This document shows positions 1 through 10,044 of a stretch of DNA of 64,000 nucleotides, piece by piece. The position numbers were made by a program, and so were the translations under genes. Numbering within the stretch: the stretch's first letter is position 1; every line of letters starts with the position of its first letter. Where the stretch lies: assembly GCF_014837235.1 (NCBI RefSeq), contig NZ_JACYFT010000001.1, positions 943,688 through 1,007,687 of the forward strand, read 5' to 3'. The notes beneath the pieces are model-generated. The model was not told the origin of the DNA. It searched no databases and saw only the letters and a list, made by a program, of their open reading frames with translations. The DNA comes from Limnohabitans radicicola. GTDB lineage: Bacteria > Pseudomonadota > Gammaproteobacteria > Burkholderiales > Burkholderiaceae_C.

Positions 1-189
1 GAATTCAGCGATGTGATCGCGAATTTTTTCCAGGTCACCGTCAGTCAGATCTTTGATCTTCTTGGAATACGCAATGTCGCAAGCTTCGCAGATTTTGCGA
101 GCGCGGGTGCGACCAATACCGAAGATGGCGGTCAGGCCAATTTCAGTGTGTTTGTGCGGCGGAATGTTGATGCCAGCGATACGTGCCAT
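1..189 (-). CDS. rpsM: 30S ribosomal protein S13 (3' part outside window)
   Basis: Ribosomal protein S13 binds the head of the small subunit and contacts the P-site tRNA and L5. Only the first 63 codons are inside the window; the C-terminal half lies beyond base 1. The visible N-terminus begins [19 protein letters not shown], the family's conserved opening. It is followed by the helix-two-turn-helix segment with GIGRTRA. It lies 24 bp behind rpmJ on the same strand, the usual gene order at the end of the spc / start of the alpha operon. Nothing unusual is seen in the visible part. Confidence 0.95.
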   Translation of the reverse strand, partial: MARIAGINIPPHKHTEIGLTAIFGIGRTRARKICEACDIAYSKKIKDLTDGDLEKIRDHIAEF

Positions 190-213
190 TTTCGTCCTCT
201 AAAACTAGTGCAA

Positions 214-327
214 TCAGCCTTGACGCTGTTTGTGACGTGGATCTGTGCAGATCACGCGAACAACGCCTTTGCGGCGAATGATCTTGCAGTTGCGGCAAAT
301 TTTCTTGACCGAAGCCGAAACTCTCAT
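214..327 (-). CDS. rpmJ: 50S ribosomal protein L36
   Basis: A 37-residue protein starting [15 protein letters not shown]36 is the smallest large-subunit protein and carries a zinc-ribbon. The C11/C14 pair and the later Cys and His ([11 protein letters not shown]) are all present, so this is the zinc-binding form. It sits between secY and rpsM on the minus strand. In many beta- and gammaproteobacteria infA or rpmJ occupies this slot. Here only rpmJ is found, and the 95 bp between it and secY hold no further gene. Confidence 0.95.
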   Translation of the reverse strand: MRVSASVKKICRNCKIIRRKGVVRVICTDPRHKQRQG

Positions 328-422
328 GGTTTTCTCCTAAAACTCTTCGTTTAACCCGACCCACAAGCCTGGTTGGAATGGTTGCCCCGCGTGCGGCGCA
401 GAAATTCAAATTTTCAAACCCA

Positions 423-1742
423 TCAGGACTTGAAGCTCGCTTTCTTCAAAAGCGAATCGTACTGTTGAGACATCAGGTAGTTTTGAACCTGCGCCATGAA
501 ATCCATGGTGACGACCACAATGATCATCAGCGAAGTTCCGCCAAAATAAAACGGAACATTGTATTTCAAGATCAGGAACTCGGGCAACAAACACACAAAA
601 GTGATGTAAGCAGCGCCGACCAATGTCAATCTCAGCAAAATCTTGTCGATATAACGGGCAGTTTGATCACCAGGACGGATGCCGGGGATGAATGCACCGC
701 TTTTCTTCAAGTTGTCCGCTGTTTCCCGGCTGTTGAACACCAACGCCGTGTAGAAGAAGCAGAAGAATATGATGGCTGCCGCATAGAACATGACATAGAT
801 CGGCTGACCTGGAGTCAATGCAGAGGCCACATCTTTGAAAAATGCGACGACAGGGTTGGTGGTTTCACCAGAGCTGAACCAGTTGATCACCGTTGCGGGC
901 AGCAAAATGATCGACGAAGCAAAGATCGGAGGAATCACACCCGCCATGTTCAGCTTGAGCGGCAGGTGCGACGACTGACCGCCATACACCTTGTTGCCCA
1001 CCTGACGGCGCGCATAGTTCACGAGAATCTTGCGCTGGCCTCGCTCGACAAACACCACAAAGTAAGTCACCAGGACCACCAGTGCGAGAATGAAGATCGA
1101 AACCAGAGGTCCCATCGCACCCGTGCGAACCAGCTCAAACAAGCCGCCCATGGCGTTCGGGAGACCGGCCGCGATACCTGCAAAAATCAGGATCGAAATG
1201 CCATTGCCCAGACCACGCTCGGTGATTTGTTCACCCAGCCACATCAGGAACATCGTGCCAGCGGTCAGGCTGATCACGGCAGTCATGCGGAAACCAAAAC
1301 CAGGCTGAATCACCAGGCCCGCAGAAGCTTCCAACGCCATGGCGATACCCAGCGACTGGAACACTGCCAGCGCCAGAGCACCGAAACGCGTGTACTGCGT
1401 GATCTTGCGACGGCCCGCTTCGCCTTCTTTCTTGAGTTGCTCGAAAGCGGGCAACACGTAAGTCAGCAACTGCATCACGATGGACGCAGAGATGTAAGGC
1501 ATGATGCCCAACGCGAACACAGTGAAGCGCGACAAGGCCCCACCCGAGAACATGTTGAACAGGCTCAAAATGCCGCCTTGCTGGCCATTGAACAACTGCT
1601 TGAGCTGATCAGGATCGATGCCCGGCACAGGGATATGCGCCCCGATGCGGTAGACCACCAGCGCGAGCAGCAAGAAGACCAGCCGACGACTGAGGTCACC
1701 GTACTTGCCTGACTTGGCTGTTGTATTAGCGCTGGTTGCCAC
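423..1742 (-). CDS. secY: Preprotein translocase subunit SecY
   Basis: SecY is the pore subunit of the SecYEG translocon in the inner membrane. The 439-residue product matches the usual length of about 440. It shows the expected series of ten hydrophobic helices, with the conserved GLGNG(I)S segment in the middle and the cytoplasmic C-terminal region with GIRPGDQTA. It is encoded near the end of the spc operon, 22 bp behind rplO, and is expected to be co-transcribed with the ribosomal protein genes. Confidence 0.97.
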   Translation of the reverse strand: MATSANTTAKSGKYGDLSRRLVFLLLALVVYRIGAHIPVPGIDPDQLKQLFNGQQGGILSLFNMFSGGALSRFTVFALGIMPYISASIVMQLLTYVLPAFEQLKKEGEAGRRKITQYTRFGALALAVFQSLGIAMALEASAGLVIQPGFGFRMTAVISLTAGTMFLMWLGEQITERGLGNGISILIFAGIAAGLPNAMGGLFELVRTGAMGPLVSIFILALVVLVTYFVVFVERGQRKILVNYARRQVGNKVYGGQSSHLPLKLNMAGVIPPIFASSIILLPATVINWFSSGETTNPVVAFFKDVASALTPGQPIYVMFYAAAIIFFCFFYTALVFNSRETADNLKKSGAFIPGIRPGDQTARYIDKILLRLTLVGAAYITFVCLLPEFLILKYNVPFYFGGTSLMIIVVVTMDFMAQVQNYLMSQQYDSLLKKASFKS

Positions 1743-1764
1743 GGACTTGCTCTTTCACCGACAT

Positions 1765-2199
1765 TCAGGCCACGGAGCCACCAGCTGCCTCGATGGCAGC
1801 CTTGGCACCAGCGGTAGCACCAATGCCTGTCAGCTTGACGGCTTTGGTGAGTTCACCGGACTTGATGACTTTGACCACTTTGGCCAGCTGGGAAACGAGA
1901 CCCGCTTGCTTGAGTGCCAACAGATCCACTTCGGCCAGACCCAGATCGCTCAGGGTGGACAAAGTGATTTCTGCATTGAACTTCAGCAGATGAGACTTGA
2001 AGCCACGCTTGGGCAGGCGACGCTGCAAAGGCATTTGACCGCCTTCGAAGCCCACTTTGTGGTAGCCACCCGAACGGGATTTTTGACCTTTGTGGCCACG
2101 GCCGGCGGTTTTACCCAGACCCGAACCGATACCACGGCCAACACGGCGTGCAGCGTGCTTGGCACCGGCTGCAGGTTTGATGCTATTGAGTTCCATCAT
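1765..2199 (-). CDS. rplO: 50S ribosomal protein L15
   Basis: L15 is a late-assembly protein of the large subunit. The 144-residue product begins [27 protein letters not shown], the typical Gly/Arg/Lys-rich N-terminal extension that threads into 23S rRNA, with the [13 protein letters not shown] motif after it. It lies between rpmD (7 bp upstream) and secY, in standard spc order. MM or the second Met could be the start; the difference is one residue. Confidence 0.96.
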   Translation of the reverse strand: MMELNSIKPAAGAKHAARRVGRGIGSGLGKTAGRGHKGQKSRSGGYHKVGFEGGQMPLQRRLPKRGFKSHLLKFNAEITLSTLSDLGLAEVDLLALKQAGLVSQLAKVVKVIKSGELTKAVKLTGIGATAGAKAAIEAAGGSVA

Positions 2200-2206
2200 C
2201 GGTCTC

Positions 2207-2389
2207 TCAGAGAACTTTGACCAGGTAGGCGATCTTGTTGATCATGCCGCGCACTGCAGGGGTGTCCTGCAATTCGCTGACGCTGTTGAGCTTGCGCAGA
2301 CCCAGACCACGCACGGTGTCGCGGTGAGATTGCTTGCAACCGATGGGGCTGCGAACCAGCTGGATTTTCACGGTAGTTTGTGTAGACAT
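2207..2389 (-). CDS. rpmD: 50S ribosomal protein L30
   Basis: Sixty residues, beginning [18 protein letters not shown], with the family's single ferredoxin-like fold and the conserved LGLRKLNS segment. It lies 14 bp behind rpsE and 7 bp ahead of rplO, in the canonical order. Length is typical of proteobacterial L30. Confidence 0.95.
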   Translation of the reverse strand: MSTQTTVKIQLVRSPIGCKQSHRDTVRGLGLRKLNSVSELQDTPAVRGMINKIAYLVKVL

Positions 2390-2403
2390 GTTCCGTCTCC
2401 AGT

Positions 2404-2922
2404 TCAGGCGAAGATTTCTTCGACCGACTTGCCACGCTTGGCTGCCACTTCCGAGGCAGTTGTGCAGTTGGCCAGTGCGTCCAAAGTGGCGCGAACCATG
2501 TTGTAGGGGTTGGACGAACCGTGGCTCTTGGCCACGATGTCGGTGATGCCCACCACTTCAAAAACAGCGCGCATCGGGCCGCCAGCGATGATGCCGGTAC
2601 CTTTGGGAGCCGGAGCCATCATCACACGGGCTGCGCCGTGGTGACCCATCACGGTGTGATGGATCGTGCCGTTCTTGAGCGCCACCTTTTTCAGGTTGCG
2701 ACGGGCTTCTTCCATGGCCTTTTGCACGGCTGCAGGCACTTCTTTCGATTTGCCTTTGCCCATGCCGATGCGACCATCGCCATCACCCACCACGGTCAGT
2801 GCTGCGAAACCCAGGATACGGCCACCCTTGACCACCTTGGTGACGCGGTTGACCGCGATCATTTTTTCCCGCAGACCGTCCTCTGGACCATCGTTTTGGG
2901 GTTTTGCTTGAAATTTAGCCAT
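2404..2922 (-). CDS. rpsE: 30S ribosomal protein S5
   Basis: S5 lies at the mRNA entry of the small subunit and affects decoding fidelity. The 172-residue protein has the N-terminal double-stranded RNA-binding domain (about residues 17-80, with [23 protein letters not shown]) and the C-terminal domain with [19 protein letters not shown]. It is encoded in the spc operon between rplR and rpmD. Confidence 0.97.
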   Translation of the reverse strand: MAKFQAKPQNDGPEDGLREKMIAVNRVTKVVKGGRILGFAALTVVGDGDGRIGMGKGKSKEVPAAVQKAMEEARRNLKKVALKNGTIHHTVMGHHGAARVMMAPAPKGTGIIAGGPMRAVFEVVGITDIVAKSHGSSNPYNMVRATLDALANCTTASEVAAKRGKSVEEIFA

Positions 2923-2939
2923 TTGAAATTCCGATCCGA

Positions 2940-3305
2940 TTAGAACTGCAGGCCAGCTTCACGGGCTGCGTCGGCCAGGGCCTTGACGCGGCCGTGGTAA
3001 GCGAAACCAGCACGGTCAAATGCGACTTTCTCAACACCAGCGGCTTTGGCTTTCTCGGCAATGCGCTTGCCGATCAGCTGAGCGGCAGCGGCGTTGCCGC
3101 CCTTGCCAGAAGCGCCCAGTTCTTTGCGCACATCGGCTTCTGCAGTGGAGGCGCTGGCCAACACTTTGGTACCGCAGCCAGAAATGACGCTGGCATAAAT
3201 GTGCAAGTTGGTGCGGTTCACGCTCAAACGTGCCACGCCTTGCTGTGCAATGCGAATGCGGGTTTGACGTGCACGACGCAGACGCTGCTCTTTCTTGGTC
3301 AACAT
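2940..3305 (-). CDS. rplR: 50S ribosomal protein L18
   Basis: L18 binds 5S rRNA with L5 and L25. The product is 121 residues and contains the Arg/Lys-rich N-terminus ([16 protein letters not shown]), the [16 protein letters not shown] strand and the C-terminal [25 protein letters not shown] segment typical of the family. It is preceded by rplF by 11 bp and followed by rpsE by 17 bp. Confidence 0.96.
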   Translation of the reverse strand: MLTKKEQRLRRARQTRIRIAQQGVARLSVNRTNLHIYASVISGCGTKVLASASTAEADVRKELGASGKGGNAAAAQLIGKRIAEKAKAAGVEKVAFDRAGFAYHGRVKALADAAREAGLQF

Positions 3306-3316
3306 GATGCAGCTCC

Positions 3317-3850
3317 TTATTTCTTCTTGGTCTCTTTGATCGTGATCTTCTCATCCGCATAACGGATGCCCTTGCCCTTGTAAGGCTCGGGAGGACGAAC
3401 AGCACGGATCTCAGCAGCAATTTGGCCAACACGTTGACGGTCAGCACCCTTGATCACGATTTCAGTCGGACCAGGCGTGGCCACCGTGATGCCAGCAGGC
3501 ATGTCGATGTTGACAGGATGCGAATAACCAACAGCCAGGTTCAGCTTGGCGCCTGTGGCTTGGGCTTTGTAACCCACACCGATCAGGTTCAGCTTCTTCT
3601 CGAAACCCTTGGTCACACCAGTCACCATGTTGTTCACCAGCTGACGCAAGGTACCGCTCATGGCATTGGCTTCACGCGAATCGTTGGCAGGCACAAAGCT
3701 CAGCTTGCCGCCTTCGTTGTTGACCTTCACCAGTGCGTTGGCTGCGATGGCCAATTGGCCACCTGTGCCTTTGACACTGATTTGATCGTCTTTGATGGAC
3801 ACATCCACGCCAGCGGGGATGGTCACAGGCATTTTTCCTACTCGGGACAT
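3317..3850 (-). CDS. rplF: 50S ribosomal protein L6
   Basis: L6 sits near the sarcin-ricin loop and the factor-binding site. From the start chosen ([15 protein letters not shown]) the protein has 177 residues, the usual length. An in-frame Met 20 codons upstream would add sequence overlapping the rpsH end and is not supported. Two repeated domains are visible, and the signature [12 protein letters not shown] lies near the C-terminus. It is 16 bp behind rpsH. Confidence 0.97.
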   Translation of the reverse strand: MSRVGKMPVTIPAGVDVSIKDDQISVKGTGGQLAIAANALVKVNNEGGKLSFVPANDSREANAMSGTLRQLVNNMVTGVTKGFEKKLNLIGVGYKAQATGAKLNLAVGYSHPVNIDMPAGITVATPGPTEIVIKGADRQRVGQIAAEIRAVRPPEPYKGKGIRYADEKITIKETKKK

Positions 3851-3866
3851 TTCGTCTCTCCTGCCA

Positions 3867-4262
3867 TTAAGCGACGTAGCACAGCACTTCGCCGCCGACA
3901 CCGGCTGCACGCGCTTTGCGGTCGGTCATCACGCCCTTGGGTGTGGTGACGATAGCGACGCCCAGGCCATTCTGAACCTGAGGAATGGCATCGCGGCCTT
4001 TGTACACGCGCAGGCCAGGACGGCTCACGCGCTCGATACGCTCGATGACCGGACGGCCAGCGTAGTACTTCAGGGCGATTTCCAGCTCGGACTTGCCGTC
4101 GTTGGATTTGATTTGGAAGCCATCAATGTAGCCTTCATCCTTCAGCACTTGGGCGATGGCCACCTTCACTTTGGAAGAGGGCACCGACACGCTGGCCTTG
4201 GCGACCATCTGTGCGTTGCGGATGCGGGTCAACAGATCGGCAATGGGATCACTCATGCTCAT
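3867..4262 (-). CDS. rpsH: 30S ribosomal protein S8
   Basis: S8 binds helix 21 of 16S rRNA, and in E. coli it also represses the spc operon by binding its mRNA. The protein has 131 residues, beginning [18 protein letters not shown], with the conserved RPGLRVYKG segment in the second half and the C-terminal [21 protein letters not shown] signature. The order rpsN-rpsH-rplF is standard. Confidence 0.97.
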   Translation of the reverse strand: MSMSDPIADLLTRIRNAQMVAKASVSVPSSKVKVAIAQVLKDEGYIDGFQIKSNDGKSELEIALKYYAGRPVIERIERVSRPGLRVYKGRDAIPQVQNGLGVAIVTTPKGVMTDRKARAAGVGGEVLCYVA

Positions 4263-4281
4263 GTTGTATCTCTCCTGCCGA

Positions 4282-4587
4282 TTACCAGCTGGCCTTGGTC
4301 ACGCCCGGAATGTTGCCTTGGAAGGCAAGTTCACGGATCTTGGCGCGGCCCAGACCAAATTGACGGAATGTGCCACGTGGACGACCGGTGATTTCACAAC
4401 GGTTGCGCTGGCGGGTGGGGTTGGCGTTGCGCGGGAGCTTTTGCAGACCCAGACGGGCTGCAGCACGCTCTTCGTCGCTGCGCTTAGCATCATTGGCAAT
4501 GGCTTTCAGTTCCGCGTATTTTTTCGCGTACTTGGCTGCCAGTTTTTCACGCTTGAGCTCGCGCTCGATCAAAGCTACTTTAGCCAC
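4282..4587 (-). CDS. rpsN: 30S ribosomal protein S14 (GTG start)
   Basis: S14 of the zinc-free long type: 101 residues with no Cys-x-x-Cys ribbon, ending in [24 protein letters not shown]. No ATG fits the family's N-terminus ([12 protein letters not shown]). The GTG at 4587-4585 directly precedes Ala-Lys-Val and gives the expected length. The reading frame stays open for 18 more codons upstream, into the end of rplE, but that extension is not family-like. The gene is 8 bp behind rplE. Confidence 0.93.
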   Translation of the reverse strand: MAKVALIERELKREKLAAKYAKKYAELKAIANDAKRSDEERAAARLGLQKLPRNANPTRQRNRCEITGRPRGTFRQFGLGRAKIRELAFQGNIPGVTKASW

Positions 4588-4595
4588 GTGACACC

Positions 4596-5135
4596 TCAGT
4601 TCTTGAAGGGGAAACGGAAAGCGGCGAGCAGTGCCTTGCACTCGTCGTCGGTCTTGGCCGTTGTGGTGATGCTGATGTTGAGACCACGCAAAGCGTCAAC
4701 CTTGTCGTACTCAATCTCAGGGAAGATGATCTGCTCTTTGACGCCGATGTTGTAGTTACCACGGCCATCGAAAGCGCGACCAGAAATACCACGGAAGTCA
4801 CGCACGCGAGGCAGAGCCACGGTCACGAAACGGTCCAGGAATTCGTACATTTGCACGCCACGCAGGGTCACCATGCAACCGATGGGCTGCTGCTCACGGA
4901 TCTTGAAACCCGCGATGGCCTTCTTGGCCTTGGTCACCACAGGCTTTTGGCCCGCAATCTTGGTCAGGTCGCTCACAGCGTTGTCCATGACCTTCTTGTC
5001 AGCCACAGCTTCGCTCACACCCATGTTCAGGGTGATCTTGGTGATGCGCGGCACTTGCATGGGCGACTTGTAGCCAAACTTGGCCGTCAGCTCAGCTGCG
5101 ATCTTGTCGCGATAGAGTTCTTGAAAACGTGCCAT
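4596..5135 (-). CDS. rplE: 50S ribosomal protein L5
   Basis: L5 anchors 5S rRNA and contacts the P-site tRNA. The product has the standard 179 residues. It begins [22 protein letters not shown], has the [15 protein letters not shown] strand and the C-terminal [19 protein letters not shown] motif. It is only 2 bp behind rplX, consistent with coupled translation. Confidence 0.97.
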   Translation of the reverse strand: MARFQELYRDKIAAELTAKFGYKSPMQVPRITKITLNMGVSEAVADKKVMDNAVSDLTKIAGQKPVVTKAKKAIAGFKIREQQPIGCMVTLRGVQMYEFLDRFVTVALPRVRDFRGISGRAFDGRGNYNIGVKEQIIFPEIEYDKVDALRGLNISITTTAKTDDECKALLAAFRFPFKN

Positions 5136-5137
5136 GT

Positions 5138-5458
5138 TTATGCCACCTTGATTTCTTCGCCGCTGGACTTGTACACGCGCACGCGCTTGCCGTCAGCCAG
5201 TTGCTTGATGCCCACGCGATCAGCCTTGCCTGTTGCAGCGTTGAAAATCGCCACATTGGATTGGTGAATCGGCATGGCCTTTTCGATGATGCCGCCGTTG
5301 GTGCCCTTCATAGGGTTTGGCTTGGCATGCTTTTTGACGATGTTGATACCGTCAACCACCACGTGCGAATCATCGGCACGCAACGACACTTTGCCGCGCT
5401 TGCCTTTGTCACGACCGGTGATCACGATGACTTCGTCGCCTTTTACGATCTTGTTCAT
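5138..5458 (-). CDS. rplX: 50S ribosomal protein L24
   Basis: An assembly-initiator protein of the large subunit. The 106 residues contain a KOW motif near the N-terminus ([19 protein letters not shown]), which binds 23S rRNA domain I. Length and position between rplN and rplE are canonical. Confidence 0.96.
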   Translation of the reverse strand: MNKIVKGDEVIVITGRDKGKRGKVSLRADDSHVVVDGINIVKKHAKPNPMKGTNGGIIEKAMPIHQSNVAIFNAATGKADRVGIKQLADGKRVRVYKSSGEEIKVA

Positions 5459-5469
5459 GGCGCGTCCTC

Positions 5470-5838
5470 TTAGAGCACTTCAGGAGCCAAAGACACGATC
5501 TTCATGAACTTCTCGGTACGCAGTTCACGCGTGACCGGGCCGAAGATGCGGGTGCCGATAGGCTCCAACTTGGCATTCAGCAACACTGCTGCATTGCCAT
5601 CGAATTTGATGAGGGAGCCATCGCCACGGCGGATGCCTTTGGCAGTGCGAACCACCACAGCACTGTAAACCTCGCCTTTTTTGACGCGGCCACGTGGAGC
5701 GGCTTCTTTGATGCTCACCTTGATGATGTCGCCGACACTGGCGTAGCGACGCTTGGACCCGCCGAGCACCTTAATGCACAGCACGGACTTGGCGCCGGTG
5801 TTGTCAGCAACATCCAACCGAGATTCTGTCTGGATCAT
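5470..5838 (-). CDS. rplN: 50S ribosomal protein L14
   Basis: First gene of the spc operon here. L14 forms an intersubunit bridge with 16S helix 14. From the start [17 protein letters not shown] the product has 122 residues, the family length. A longer in-frame start 14 codons upstream has no family support. Upstream there is no rpsQ or other S10-operon gene; the next gene, glpD, is unrelated. This operon therefore needs its own promoter in 5839-6047. Confidence 0.96.
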   Translation of the reverse strand: MIQTESRLDVADNTGAKSVLCIKVLGGSKRRYASVGDIIKVSIKEAAPRGRVKKGEVYSAVVVRTAKGIRRGDGSLIKFDGNAAVLLNAKLEPIGTRIFGPVTRELRTEKFMKIVSLAPEVL

Positions 5839-5978
5839 TTCAATATTCCCAACTTGTATTCCCCAAGCAGCCAGAGGCAACCGAAGGAATCAGTCTTGGA
5901 CCCGTCATTCACACCGCAAACCACTTGCAGCGCTTCAGATTGGGCAGATAACCACGCTTTTTGCAAAGCGAAGCCCTC

Positions 5979-6008
5979 TATTCTGGCAGAAAAAAAGGGG
6001 GAGAGCAA
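5979..6008 (-). promoter_or_regulatory. Candidate sigma-70 promoter of the spc operon
   Basis: On the minus strand TTGCTC (6008-6003) is followed after 18 bp by AGAATA (5984-5979), about 140 bp ahead of rplN. Since rplN is the first gene of its operon, a promoter must lie in this 209-bp gap. These boxes are the best pair I can see, but they are imperfect and other A/T-rich positions nearby are possible. Confidence 0.35.
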
Positions 6009-6022
6009 TACCCTTGCAAGTT

Positions 6023-6045
6023 TTTTTGCCCAATTCAGGCAAAAA
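6023..6045 (-). terminator. Hairpin just after glpD
   Basis: An 8-bp inverted repeat (TTTTTGCC / GGCAAAAA, 7-nt loop) begins two bases after the glpD stop. It lies where a terminator for glpKD would be expected, before the spc operon promoter. No separate U-tract follows on the minus strand, so termination efficiency is uncertain. Confidence 0.35.
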
Positions 6046-6047
6046 GT

Positions 6048-7631
6048 TCACGGGCAATGGGCGTATTGCCGGGCCAAAGCCTCGAAATCGGGCAAATGCG
6101 GGTCCATCCCCGTCTCTTGCAGCAGCACCTCAGCCACCCGGGGCGCCCACTGGCTGGCCAGACGAGCGTCCAGCATGAGGAGACGCGACCTCCGGGCCAA
6201 AACGTCTTCCACCGTTCTCGCGTATTCATGCCTTGCAGCAAAACGGACCATGGCCTCGCTCAGGCCGGGCAACCACTCTGCAGCTCTGCCGGACATGGCT
6301 TGAATATAAGCAGCATCCACGCCATAGCTGTGCCAGCCCGGGGGCGCAGCCATGCCCGGGTGCCGCTCTGACTGCGGCGACGCGCCCACCAGCGGCGACC
6401 ACGGCGCGGGCTGCGCAGCCGCGGCCGGCAATAAGCCCGCAGCAGCGCCTGTCTTGAGCACATCAATGCCCATGGCCCGGAAAGTGGTCCACTTGCCGCC
6501 CGTCACTGTCAGCAAGCCCGACTCGGAAATGTCGATGCGGTGCTCCCGACTGACGCGGCTGGTGCCGCCGCCCTGTTGGGCGTTGTTCACCAATGGACGC
6601 AGCCCCGCCCAGACACTGCGCACATCGGCCCGCGTGGGCTGACGCACCAAGTAATGACCTGCCTCCTGGAGGATCAGGTCCACCTCTTCTTTCAGGGGCA
6701 CCGGCTCCAGCAAGGCGTCGGCTCTTGGGGTGTCCGTCGTGCCCAGCAAGACCTTGCCCAGCCACGGCACAGCAAAAAGCACCCGGCCATCGCGGGTGGA
6801 GGGCACCAGCAGGGCCTGCTCGCCAGGCCAAAAGGAACGGTCCACCACCAGGTGGATGCCCTGACTGGCCTGCACCAGCGATGCCACACTTTGCCCACGG
6901 GTCTCGGCATCCATGCCACGCAAGCCGTCGACCCAGACGCCAGCGGCATTGACCACGCAACGGGCCTGCACCTCGAACGCGCACCCCGTTTCGGCGTCGC
7001 GGGCATGCAACCCCGCCACACGGCCACCCGCCTCGATCAGACCCGTCACTGGCATGTGGTTGATGGCCAGCGCCCCATGCAAAGCAGCCGTACGGGCCAG
7101 CGCCAGCGCCAGCCGGGCATCGTCAAACTGGCCATCCCAGTACTGCACACCACCGCGCAAACCTTCGGCCTTAACACCAGGCACCGCTTGCAAAGTGGCT
7201 TCGCGACTGAGAAACCGGGTTGGCCCCAGACTGGCACGTCCGGCCAACACATCGTAGAGCTTGAGGCCTGCGCCATAAAACGCCTGCTCCCCCCATCGGT
7301 AAGCGGGCATCACAAAAGACAAAGGGCGCGCGATGTGCGGCGCGGCATCGAGCACGGCACGGCGCTCGTGCAGCGCCTCGTACACCAGCGACAAATGCCC
7401 CTGGGCCAAATACCTCACACCCCCATGCAGCAATTTGGTCGAGCGCGACGAGGTGCCCTGCGCAAAGTCATGCGCCTCCAGCAGCAGCACGCTCAGGCCC
7501 AAGTTGGCCGCCTGCAAGGCCACACCCAGCCCCGAAGCCCCACCCCCCACCACGGCCAGGTCCCACACGCGAGGCTCGGCCAGGCGTGCCAGCAAATCCG
7601 CCCGCAGCGTGGGCAAGGGGTGCGTGCTCAC
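6048..7631 (-). CDS. glpD: Aerobic glycerol-3-phosphate dehydrogenase
   Basis: A membrane-associated FAD enzyme that oxidises sn-glycerol 3-phosphate to dihydroxyacetone phosphate and passes electrons to quinone. From a GTG start ([14 protein letters not shown]) the protein has 527 residues. The FAD Rossmann motif [10 protein letters not shown] is near residues 27-36, followed by [17 protein letters not shown], a GlpD hallmark. The GTG start overlaps the glpK stop as GTGA, so the two are translationally coupled. An in-frame ATG four codons upstream is possible but would lie within glpK. Substrate phosphorylation (GlpK) and oxidation (GlpD) are thus encoded as one unit; no glycerol facilitator gene is adjacent. 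Confidence 0.93.
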   Translation of the reverse strand: MSTHPLPTLRADLLARLAEPRVWDLAVVGGGASGLGVALQAANLGLSVLLLEAHDFAQGTSSRSTKLLHGGVRYLAQGHLSLVYEALHERRAVLDAAPHIARPLSFVMPAYRWGEQAFYGAGLKLYDVLAGRASLGPTRFLSREATLQAVPGVKAEGLRGGVQYWDGQFDDARLALALARTAALHGALAINHMPVTGLIEAGGRVAGLHARDAETGCAFEVQARCVVNAAGVWVDGLRGMDAETRGQSVASLVQASQGIHLVVDRSFWPGEQALLVPSTRDGRVLFAVPWLGKVLLGTTDTPRADALLEPVPLKEEVDLILQEAGHYLVRQPTRADVRSVWAGLRPLVNNAQQGGGTSRVSREHRIDISESGLLTVTGGKWTTFRAMGIDVLKTGAAAGLLPAAAAQPAPWSPLVGASPQSERHPGMAAPPGWHSYGVDAAYIQAMSGRAAEWLPGLSEAMVRFAARHEYARTVEDVLARRSRLLMLDARLASQWAPRVAEVLLQETGMDPHLPDFEALARQYAHCP

Positions 7632-9133
7632 GCCTGGGCCCATTGGCGGGAACGGTCCACCGCCTCGCGCCAGCGGGCCATGCCTGCCTCGCGTTGCACC
7701 CCGGACCATTGCGGCTCGAAGCGCCGGTCCTCGGCCCATTGCGCGGCAATTTCATCGGCACCGGACCAGAAGCCCGTGGCCAGCCCGGCCAAATAGGCCG
7801 CGCCCAGCGCCGTGGTCTCGGTCACGCGGCTGCGCACCACGGGCACGCCCAGCACATTGGCCTGGATCTGCATCAGCAGGTTGTTGCGGCTCGCACCGCC
7901 ATCCACCCGCAACTCGGTGAGCGCCAGGCCACTGTCACGCGCCATGGCACCAAACACATCGGCCGACTGCCAGGCGATCGCTTCGAGTGCCGCTCGGGCC
8001 AGGTGTGCGCGGGTGGTGCCCCGCGTCATGCCGACCAGGGTGCCACGCGCTTGGCCGTCCCAGTCCGGCGTACCCAGACCCGCAAAGGCTGGCACCAGGT
8101 ACACATCGCCCGTGTCCGGCACGCTGGCGGCCAGCACCTCTACTTCGTCGGCCGATTGGATGATCTGCAAGCCGTCGCGCAGCCACTGCACGGTGGCACC
8201 CGCCATGAACACCGAGCCTTCCAGCGCATAAGCCGTGCGCGGCTCAGGCGCACCGACAGGCCCTTGCCAGGCGACCGTGGTCAGCAGCTGGTTGCGGCTC
8301 GCCACCGGGGCGCTGCCCGTGTTCATCAGCATGAAGCAGCCCGTGCCATAGGTGTTCTTGGCCATGCCAGGGGTGAAGCAAGCCTGCCCAAACAAGGCCG
8401 CCTGCTGGTCACCCGCGCAACCGGCCACCGGGATGGACAGGCCCAAGATGTCGGCGTCGGTTTCACCCATCACGCCGCACGACGGCAGCACCTGCGGCAA
8501 CACGCTGCGCGGGATGCGCAGCAGCGCCAGCAGGCTGTCGTCCCAGTCCTGGGTGTGCACATTGAACAGCAAGGTGCGCGACGCGTTGCTCGGGTCGGTT
8601 GCGTGCATGCGTCCGCCGGTCAGCTTCCAGAGGAGCCAGCTGTCGATGGTGCCAAAAGCCAGTTCACCGCGTTCGGCACGCGCGCGGACACCGGGCACGT
8701 GGTCCAGCAACCATTCGAGCTTGGTGCCTGAAAAATACGCGTCCAGCACCAGTCCGGTTTTTCGGGCCAGGGTGCGGTGCGCACCCTGGGCGCGCAAGGC
8801 ATCGCAGCGGGCCGCCGTTCGCCGGTCCTGCCAGACGATGGCGGGCGCGACGGGTTCGCCCGTGCGGCGATCCCACAGCACCGTGGTCTCTCGCTGGTTG
8901 GTCAGCCCAATCGATCGCACCTGCCGAGCCGAAATGCCTGCACACTGCAACACCTCGCGCAAGACCGCCAGCTGCGTGCGCCAGATCTCGGTGGCATCGT
9001 GCTCCACCCACCCGGGCTGTGGAAAATGCTGTTGGAACTCACGCTGGGCAATGGCCACGGGCTGGCCTGCGCGGTCAAACACCACCGCCCGCGAACTGGT
9101 GGTGCCCTGGTCAATGGCAAGGATGTAGTCCAT
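7628..9133 (-). CDS. glpK: Glycerol kinase
   Basis: An FGGY-family kinase that phosphorylates glycerol to sn-glycerol 3-phosphate in the cytoplasm. The 501-residue protein begins [20 protein letters not shown], the phosphate-1 motif. It has the substrate segment [19 protein letters not shown] at about residues 76-95, and [19 protein letters not shown] in the C-terminal ATPase domain. It is upstream of and overlaps glpD by 4 nt, and is divergent from proC across an 86-bp gap. Confidence 0.96.
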   Translation of the reverse strand: MDYILAIDQGTTSSRAVVFDRAGQPVAIAQREFQQHFPQPGWVEHDATEIWRTQLAVLREVLQCAGISARQVRSIGLTNQRETTVLWDRRTGEPVAPAIVWQDRRTAARCDALRAQGAHRTLARKTGLVLDAYFSGTKLEWLLDHVPGVRARAERGELAFGTIDSWLLWKLTGGRMHATDPSNASRTLLFNVHTQDWDDSLLALLRIPRSVLPQVLPSCGVMGETDADILGLSIPVAGCAGDQQAALFGQACFTPGMAKNTYGTGCFMLMNTGSAPVASRNQLLTTVAWQGPVGAPEPRTAYALEGSVFMAGATVQWLRDGLQIIQSADEVEVLAASVPDTGDVYLVPAFAGLGTPDWDGQARGTLVGMTRGTTRAHLARAALEAIAWQSADVFGAMARDSGLALTELRVDGGASRNNLLMQIQANVLGVPVVRSRVTETTALGAAYLAGLATGFWSGADEIAAQWAEDRRFEPQWSGVQREAGMARWREAVDRSRQWAQA

Positions 9134-9219
9134 GCGAGCAAGACTACCTGAAAGTCATGACCACAAACAGCGACAATTCCCGGATTGACCTCCGTGTACG
9201 ACACCCCAGGGACACCTTC

Positions 9220-10044
9220 ATGAGCCACAACCCAACCCACATCGCATTCATCGGCGGCGGCAACATGGCCAGCGCCATCATCGGCGGCCTGATCCGCCAG
9301 GGCATGACAACCGCGCAAATCACCGTGGTCGAGCCCTTTGCCGAGACCGCCGCCAAGCTGCACAAAGACTTTGGCATTACCGCCCTGCCCGCCGCTGGCC
9401 CGGCCTTGGCGCAGGCCAGCCTGGTGGTGTGGGCCGTCAAGCCGCAGGTGTTCAGCGAGGCCGCCACCCCGGTCAAGGCCCACACGCTGCAGGCGCTGCA
9501 CCTGTCGGTGGCCGCAGGCATCCGCACCGACAGCATCGGCAGCTGGCTGGGCACCGAGCGCGTGGTGCGCTCCATGCCCAACACCCCGGCGCTGGTGGGC
9601 CAGGGCATGACCGCGCTCTACCCCTGCCCGGCCGTCACGGCCGACGACAAGGCCCTGGTCGAAAAAGTCATTGGCACCACAGGCCAGTTCCTGTGGGTGA
9701 ACCAGGAGTCGCATCTGGACGCCGTCACCGCCTTGTCGGGCTCTGGCCCCGCTTATGTGTTTTTCTTCCTCGAAGCCATGACCGAAGCAGGCGTGGGCAT
9801 GGGCCTGACTGCCGAGCAGGCTTACCAGCTGGCCGTGGCCACCTTTGCTGGCGCTTCGTCGCTGGCGGCGGCATCGAGCGAGTCGGCCGAAGTCCTGCGC
9901 CAGCGCGTCACCTCCAAAGGTGGCACCACCTATGCGGCCATCACCGCCATGGAGGCCGCAGGCGTCAAGCCCGCTTTTGTGAAAGCCATGCAGGCGGCCG
10001 AACAACGCGCCCGCGAGCTGGGCGACGAGTTCGGCAAGGCCTGA
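9220..10044 (+). CDS. proC: Pyrroline-5-carboxylate reductase
   Basis: Catalyses the last step of proline synthesis, the NAD(P)H reduction of pyrroline-5-carboxylate. The 274-residue product starts MSHNPTHIAFIGGGNMASAIIGG, with the Rossmann GxGxxx motif at once. VRSMPNTPALVGQGMTALYP and the C-terminal signature around RVTSKGGTTYAAITAMEAAGV follow. The reading frame stays open upstream, but that stretch is antisense to glpK. Its stop codon directly abuts the ubiA stop (tail to tail). Confidence 0.96.
   Translation: MSHNPTHIAFIGGGNMASAIIGGLIRQGMTTAQITVVEPFAETAAKLHKDFGITALPAAGPALAQASLVVWAVKPQVFSEAATPVKAHTLQALHLSVAAGIRTDSIGSWLGTERVVRSMPNTPALVGQGMTALYPCPAVTADDKALVEKVIGTTGQFLWVNQESHLDAVTALSGSGPAYVFFFLEAMTEAGVGMGLTAEQAYQLAVATFAGASSLAAASSESAEVLRQRVTSKGGTTYAAITAMEAAGVKPAFVKAMQAAEQRARELGDEFGKA

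Noticed and set aside
328-422. A possible infA gene between secY and rpmJ
   Set aside because: The gap is only 95 bp and no frame encodes the S1-like IF-1 sequence.
378-1712. A 444-codon open frame on the plus strand opposite secY
   Set aside because: It is the antisense shadow of a strong secY match. The translation is low-complexity, His/Gln/Arg-rich and resembles no family.
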